From contig CM018051.1 in assembly GCA_008638375.1 (NCBI GenBank), positions 34,321,740 through 34,385,739 on the forward strand: a DNA stretch of 64,000 nucleotides, read 5' to 3'. Below the pieces are notes generated by a model, which saw only the letters and a list, made by a program, of their open reading frames with translations, did not search any database and was not told the origin of the DNA. Made by a program: the position numbers and the translations under genes. Positions 59,256-64,000 of this stretch are shown here, in pieces. How positions within the stretch are numbered: position 1 is the first letter of the stretch; each line of letters begins with the position of its first letter. Source of the stretch: Nyssa sinensis. Its lineage: Eukaryota; Streptophyta; Magnoliopsida; Cornales; Nyssaceae.

Positions 59256-61187
59256 AAAGAAATTGAGGAGTCGCCAACTTATTTTTGGGCAAGAAACAAA
59301 CAAATCCATTACAAGTTGAACAATATATATGAAGAAAAAAAACTAAAAGAAATGAAATAAAAATTACATCACTTTTAATCTTAAATACATACTAAAAGAT
59401 CTCTTGACATGAATTAAAAGAAAGATAAAGCACTAAAATAAAGCGAAAACCAAAGAAATAGGCTCGGGGGCTAAAGTACGGAGTGGAAAGGTGTTAGACA
59501 CCCACCCTACCTAATCCAAATAGACTGGCCTCAAATATTCACTTGCAAGACTATTTTGTTACAAGAAAACAAAAAAAAAAATAGATATGAGTCTAGAAAA
59601 GATAAATAATAAAGAATTTAGCATGAAGAAATAAAATAAAATAGAAAGGATAGAAAGAAGATCTAACTCAGACCCAAAGGCTTCCTACATATCCATTTAG
59701 AAAATAAAATCAGAGTTACGTAGTTCTTTGGTTACCCTCTTTTATCAAAAGTGATAAATGAGACAAGATCAACTAGATTTAAAGAAAAGTATTAAGGGTT
59801 TGAGAGCGTACCTTATTCAGTCGTGCGAGTCAAGCAACACTTCAGCTAGGAAAGTCTGATCTAGAGGCTTCAGTCGGGTAGATCTTTGACTTGTTCTTCA
59901 GTTTAGAAAGCGTCACTTCGGCTTGCTTCTTGAAAGGAGATTGTCCCATCGGCAGGGCTTCGGCCTTGGGAGAGAAAGAGTTCTTATAGAGAGAACTCTA
60001 GAATTAAACTAATAGTGTGAGGCTATGAAAAGTGTGTCCCTCAAAATGATGTCTAGGGGGCTCTATTTATAAGAAAAATATGGAGATTCGATCCAAGGGT
60101 TTAAAATAAAACCCTAGAATGGAAGGCCAGGATCATGTCTTGAGTGATAATCATCCAATTAAATAAATAGAAAATAAATAATTATCTCAAGGAATGATTA
60201 TCCTAACTATATAAATTAATAAATAATTATAACAATGCACGAACCAAAGAAATTGGTGTCTACATGCAAGAGCCAATAAGATAAAAGATAAATAGAATTT
60301 AATTAGAAAATAAACTCTAAAATGAAGACATCCAAGTTCAATGAATCTCCATTTAAGAAAATATCAAGCAACCAGATCTATGGAAACTCTAAAAGTGGAA
60401 AGTCCTAATTATGACTAAATAGACTACTATCACTCAAGATTACCAAATTGTCCCCAATTTGGTGAACAATATCTAGATTGCCACAAAATATGTGAAAAGA
60501 CCAATTTACCCATAATTTGTCATCAAATGGATAAATTTATCAAATTACCCCCAGATGGGTAAAATGATATAGAAATTATGAAAATGCCCCTCAAGTGACT
60601 AGGAAGTCCTAGGGTAGGATTGTGCCAAAATTACCAAAATGTCCTCAATGCCAAAATGGTGTCAAAGTTACTGAAACGCCCTCTAATGGACAGAAGAGTC
60701 CTAACTAAGGTGGGATTCTGACAAGAAGAGTCCTACTAAGTGTAGGACTCTGACAAGAAAATCCTAATAGGAGTGAGACTTTGACAAGAGAATCCTAACG
60801 GGAGTAGGACTCTATTGGGAAGAGTCTTACTTGGACTGAGACTTTGATAGGAGAATCCTAACGGGAGTGGGACTTTATCGGAAAGAGTCCTACTTAGACT
60901 GGGACTCTGTCAAGAGAGTCTTAATGGAAGTGAGACTCTATCGGGAAGAGTCCTACTTGGACAGAAACTCTGCTAGAAGAGTCATAACGAGAATAAAACT
61001 CTATCAGGAAGAGTCCTAATAGGATTGAGACTCTAGCATGAGAGTTCAAACAAGAATAAGACTCTGTTAGGAGGAGTCCTAATGGGAATAGGACTCTGTT
61101 AGAAAAAGTCCTACTAGAAGTATGTTTCTTAGCATAATTGCCAAATTGTTACTACTTAATCAAGGATCATAAAATGAGGTGTCTATA
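59256..61187 (-). mobile_element. LTR-like insertion, family F, in copia 2
   Basis: Read on the minus strand it starts TATAGACACCTCATTTT (61187), close to the TGTAGACACC start of a common plant gypsy LTR type. It ends near GGCGACTCCTCAATTTC (about 59264). The phrase 'ggctcgggggctaaagtacg' and 'gtgttagacaccca' (59461-59504) is familiar from that LTR type. Copia coding sequence lies on both sides. Target duplications were not found, so the ends are approximate. It carries a hairpin minisatellite at 60683-61130. Confidence 0.65.
60683..61130. repeat. Minisatellite of ~32-bp self-complementary units
   Basis: About 13-14 units of 31-32 bp have the form AGAGTCCTA-(8-10 nt)-TAGGACTCT, so each unit can fold into a short hairpin. 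Two unit types alternate ('taacgggagt' and 'tacttggact'), giving a higher-order period of about 63 bp. Confidence 0.88.
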
Positions 61188-62734
61188 GGTCTCTGAAGTG
61201 AATTTAGTTAGCAAGACCAAGGAATGGTGGGTGTTTGCTCAGATAGGAAAATGTTCTCATCATATCACAATATAGATAATAAAGAACAACTTTTTATGGG
61301 CAACTCTTCAACTTCCAAGGTTGAAGGTCAAAGACAAGCGGTGTTGAAAATAACTTCTAGAAAGGATCTCACCCTCAACAATGTGTTGCATGTACCTAAT
61401 ATCTAAAAAAACTTGGTGTTTGGATCATTATTGAGCAAAAAGGGCTTTAAATTGGTCTTTGTATCAGACAAGTTTATACTATCCAAAAATGGGATGTATG
61501 TGGGAAAGGAGTATATGAGCGATGAGCTCTTTAAGATGAATATAATGACAATTGTACCTCCTATTAAGAATAATAATAAGAATAAAACTTCTAATTATTT
61601 GCTTGACTCTTCAAATATGTGGCATGGTAGACTAGGATATGTTAATTATGATACATTGCGTAGATTAATTAATATGAAATGTTTACCTAAAATTGAATTT
61701 GATCCAAATCACAAATGTGAGACTTGTGTGGAAGCAAAACTTACAAGAACTTCTTTTAAATCAATTTAATGAAGTAGTAAACCTCTAGGATTAATACATT
61801 CAGATATTTATGATTTGAAATTTATTCAAACTAAAGGTGGTAAGAAATATTTTCTTACTTTCTTTAATGATTTCACAGGATGTTGTTATGTTTACTTGCT
61901 AAGGAGTAAAAACCAAGCATTGGAAATGTTTAAGCATTATAAGAATGAGGTTCAGAATTAACTTGATAAGAAGATCAAGATATTGATAAATGATAGAGGT
62001 GGTGAATATGAAGTACCTTTTGGTGAATTTTGTTCACAACATGATATTAAACACCAAACAACTACACCCTATTCAACTCAGCAAAATGGGATTGCTGAAC
62101 AAAAAAATAAAACTTTAAAAGAAATGATGAATGCGTTGCTATAAAGTTCAGTAATACCTTAGAATTTGTGGAGGGAAGCAATTCTTTCCCCAAATTATAT
62201 ACTCAATCGAATACCTCAAAAGAAAACAAATAAGTCCTCATATGAGTTATGGAAAGGTCGAAGACCGTTGTATAAATACTTAAAAATGTGGGGGTGTTTG
62301 GCTAAAGTAGTGGTTCCTATACCTAAAAAGATTAAAATAGGACCAAAAACTGTTGATTGTGTTTTCATAGTGTATATTTATAATAGTAGTGCATATCGAT
62401 TTCTGATTCATAAATTAAAATTTTTCGATATGCATATTAATACTATTATTGAGTTAAGAAATGCATTGTTCTTCGAACATGTATTTCCTTACAAATCAAT
62501 ACAGGAGTCGATTTCAATTAAAAGAATTCATGACGTTGCAGTAGGTAGTAGTCAAGACCAACAAGATGATAATAAACCTAGATGCAGCAAAAGGACTAGA
62601 ATAACAAAATTTTTTTTATCAAGAATCAAGATTTTATAATGTATTTGTCAGAAGATGAGCCTCAAAGTTTTAAAGAAGTAATGTCGAGTCCTGAAGCTCC
62701 TTATTTGAAAGAGACTATAAACAATAAAGTAGAA
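61188..62734 (+). pseudogene. Copia 2 protease-flank, integrase and RT-start pseudogene
   Basis: Begins [14 protein letters not shown], then [12 protein letters not shown] with the protease D-S-G-A segment deleted. [23 protein letters not shown], then the GAG-pre-integrase domain MWHGRLGYVNYDTLRRLIN and CETCVEAK. The integrase core keeps its three acidic motifs: LIHSDIYDLKF, INDRGGEYEV, QQNGIAEQKNKTLKEMM. Then LWREAILSPNYILNRIPQK and KMWGCLAKV. RT begins FKEVMSSPEAPYLKETINN, cut at 62734 by a family-A LTR. Stops lie near 61404, 61768, 61960, 62142 and 62637. Confidence 0.92.
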
Positions 62735-63063
62735 TGTCACGCCCCGAATTTTCAACCAAACCCAGGGACGCGACTAAAGCGAAATAAAAGAAGAAAATAA
62801 ATAGACAAATAAATAAATAAATAACAATTCAACTGATTTAGATACAAGCCTACATACATTCCTGTTTTATAAAATTTCGGCAGAACCTCCTTTGTTTTCT
62901 AAGCCTTTTCGCACCTAATATTTTGCAACAATTCACATATATAAACAACAGTACATCCATCCTCACTCGATGGCCACAATCTCGTCAAATTAAAATATAC
63001 ATAGCCTAATTTTACAACCGAAGACAATTAAATAGATACACACGTACATACGTTCACTTCGAT

Positions 63064-63098
<35 letters not shown>

Positions 63099-64000
63099 TT
63101 TGGGCTTAAGCCTGTACATCATAATACATGCCTCACGGGCCAAATATCCTTCTAAGTTCGGGTCTCGTCCGCTCTGTGAAACTTCCTCAAGTCTCAAGTG
63201 CCTGGAGTGTCATTTGAAAAATGTTGCCCACGAATGGGTCAGCTCAACTGCTAGTATGATACAATGCTAATGCAAGGAACGAAATGTAAGGCGTGGCATG
63301 TGCAAGTGTACATTTATCTCTATATGCCTTCTAAATCATCTATACATGGCAATAATAACAATCCACATGCCTTCCACATCATCTATGCAATATAACGACA
63401 ATAATCCGCATGCTTTCCAAATCATGCATACCACATAATGGTAATGAATCCATATGCCATCCAATTGTCCATGCAATGTAATGACCATGCACATGAACCA
63501 CCCACACAACTCTATGCCACATGACAATGCATATGAAACACTCACACAACTCTATGCCACATGACAATGCATATGAAACACTCACACAACTCTATGCCAC
63601 ATCCATGTCCACTCTATGCATGTCATGTCAACACCATGCATGTCATGTCTCGGTTTACGGATCGCTCCCGATGGGTACCCGAGTAACCAACACCTGTTCA
63701 CGGATCGCTCCCGTTGGGTCGCAGGCACCAATGCAATGGCCAATTTTGGGTTTTTCACCACAGGCTCTACACCCTCATAATGCACAGCACCTCGTGCTCA
63801 ACCCACACTATGTCATCAATGAATTACACTATGCCCAATGCCATGGTTCCACCATGCAATGCCACATTCTCAACAGAGCATTTCTTGCCAACCTGTACAG
63901 TATGCTTTCAATAATGCAGCATATTTAAAGCAACAATATCATCCAAATCTCAAAACTTCTTCCACAAGCCTATATGCCATGAGCAGTCAAATTAAACACA
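62735..64000 (-). mobile_element. Family-A LTR, 3' part, running off the window
   Basis: TGTCACGCCCCGAATT at 62735 is the reverse complement of the family-A end (AATTCGGGGCGTGACA). 'acccagggacgcgactaaag' matches the variant with CGCGTCCCCGGGTT (16355, 23669). The conserved block is at 63735-63783 in reverse. A (TA)n tract lies at 63067-63094. An 'atgcatatgaaacactcaca' unit is tandemly repeated at 63525-63600. The LTR start and any element body are beyond 64000, so solo or complete status is unknown. Confidence 0.88.

Noticed and set aside
63336..63600. Repeated units as a possible CRISPR array
   Set aside because: The 'tatgaaacactcacacaactctatgccac' units are directly adjacent without unique spacers, in a plant LTR; this is a short tandem duplication.

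Overview
The window looks like a repeat-rich piece of a eudicot plant nuclear genome. It is AT-rich, and its only two intact-looking host genes are plant MIF/D-dopachrome-tautomerase-like (MDL) genes. Almost all the rest is retrotransposon and DNA-transposon sequence. The clade cannot be narrowed from sequence alone.

Host genes. Both lie on the minus strand and are split into exons, so no single open reading frame shows them whole. An MDL1/2-like gene (1827 down to 440, three exons, 115 aa) uses an apparent GC-AG second intron. An MDL3-like gene (40402 down to 36677, two exons, 112 aa) ends in Ser-Lys-Met, a probable peroxisomal signal. They are divergent paralogues about 35 kb apart, and the space between them is filled with transposons.

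Left TE block (4.5-33.7 kb). A LINE remnant is followed by a broken Ty3/gypsy element. It has a truncated 5' LTR ending at 6776, a Met-tRNA primer-binding site at 6780, a pol pseudogene at 8.5-9.7 kb and a 3' LTR at 25070-28441. Inside it sits a solo LTR of a second family (B, 10689-24753). B contains a minus-strand solo LTR of family C (12590-19870) and a family-A solo LTR (20891-23705), and C contains another family-A solo LTR (12804-16389). Each nested insertion is bracketed by a perfect 5-bp target-site duplication read directly from the sequence (CATTG, GACTT, TATGA, AGCAT). Another family-A solo LTR follows at 30703-33700 (GAAAA). The 3' LTR at 25070-28441 carries a fragment resembling a PHR1-type phosphate-starvation MYB-CC gene.

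Middle (33.7-41 kb). This part holds MITE-like sequence, a gypsy integrase C-terminal fragment, a TRIM-like element, and the MDL3-like gene. The large intron of that gene contains a 99-bp tandem duplication and a roughly 1-kb repeat that also lies upstream of the MDL1-like gene.

Right TE block (41-64 kb). A Ty1/copia element (41040-49599, TSD CACAA) is interrupted by a minus-strand family-B solo LTR (44028-48040, TSD CAATC). A Mutator-like element with terminal inverted repeats (51409-57837) carries a broken transposase and further LTR insertions. A second copia element (58.56-62.73 kb) is split by an LTR-like insertion with a hairpin minisatellite, and is cut off by another family-A LTR that runs out of the window.

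No rRNA, convincing tRNA gene, CRISPR array or bacterial feature was seen. All TE coding regions carry stops, frameshifts or deletions.
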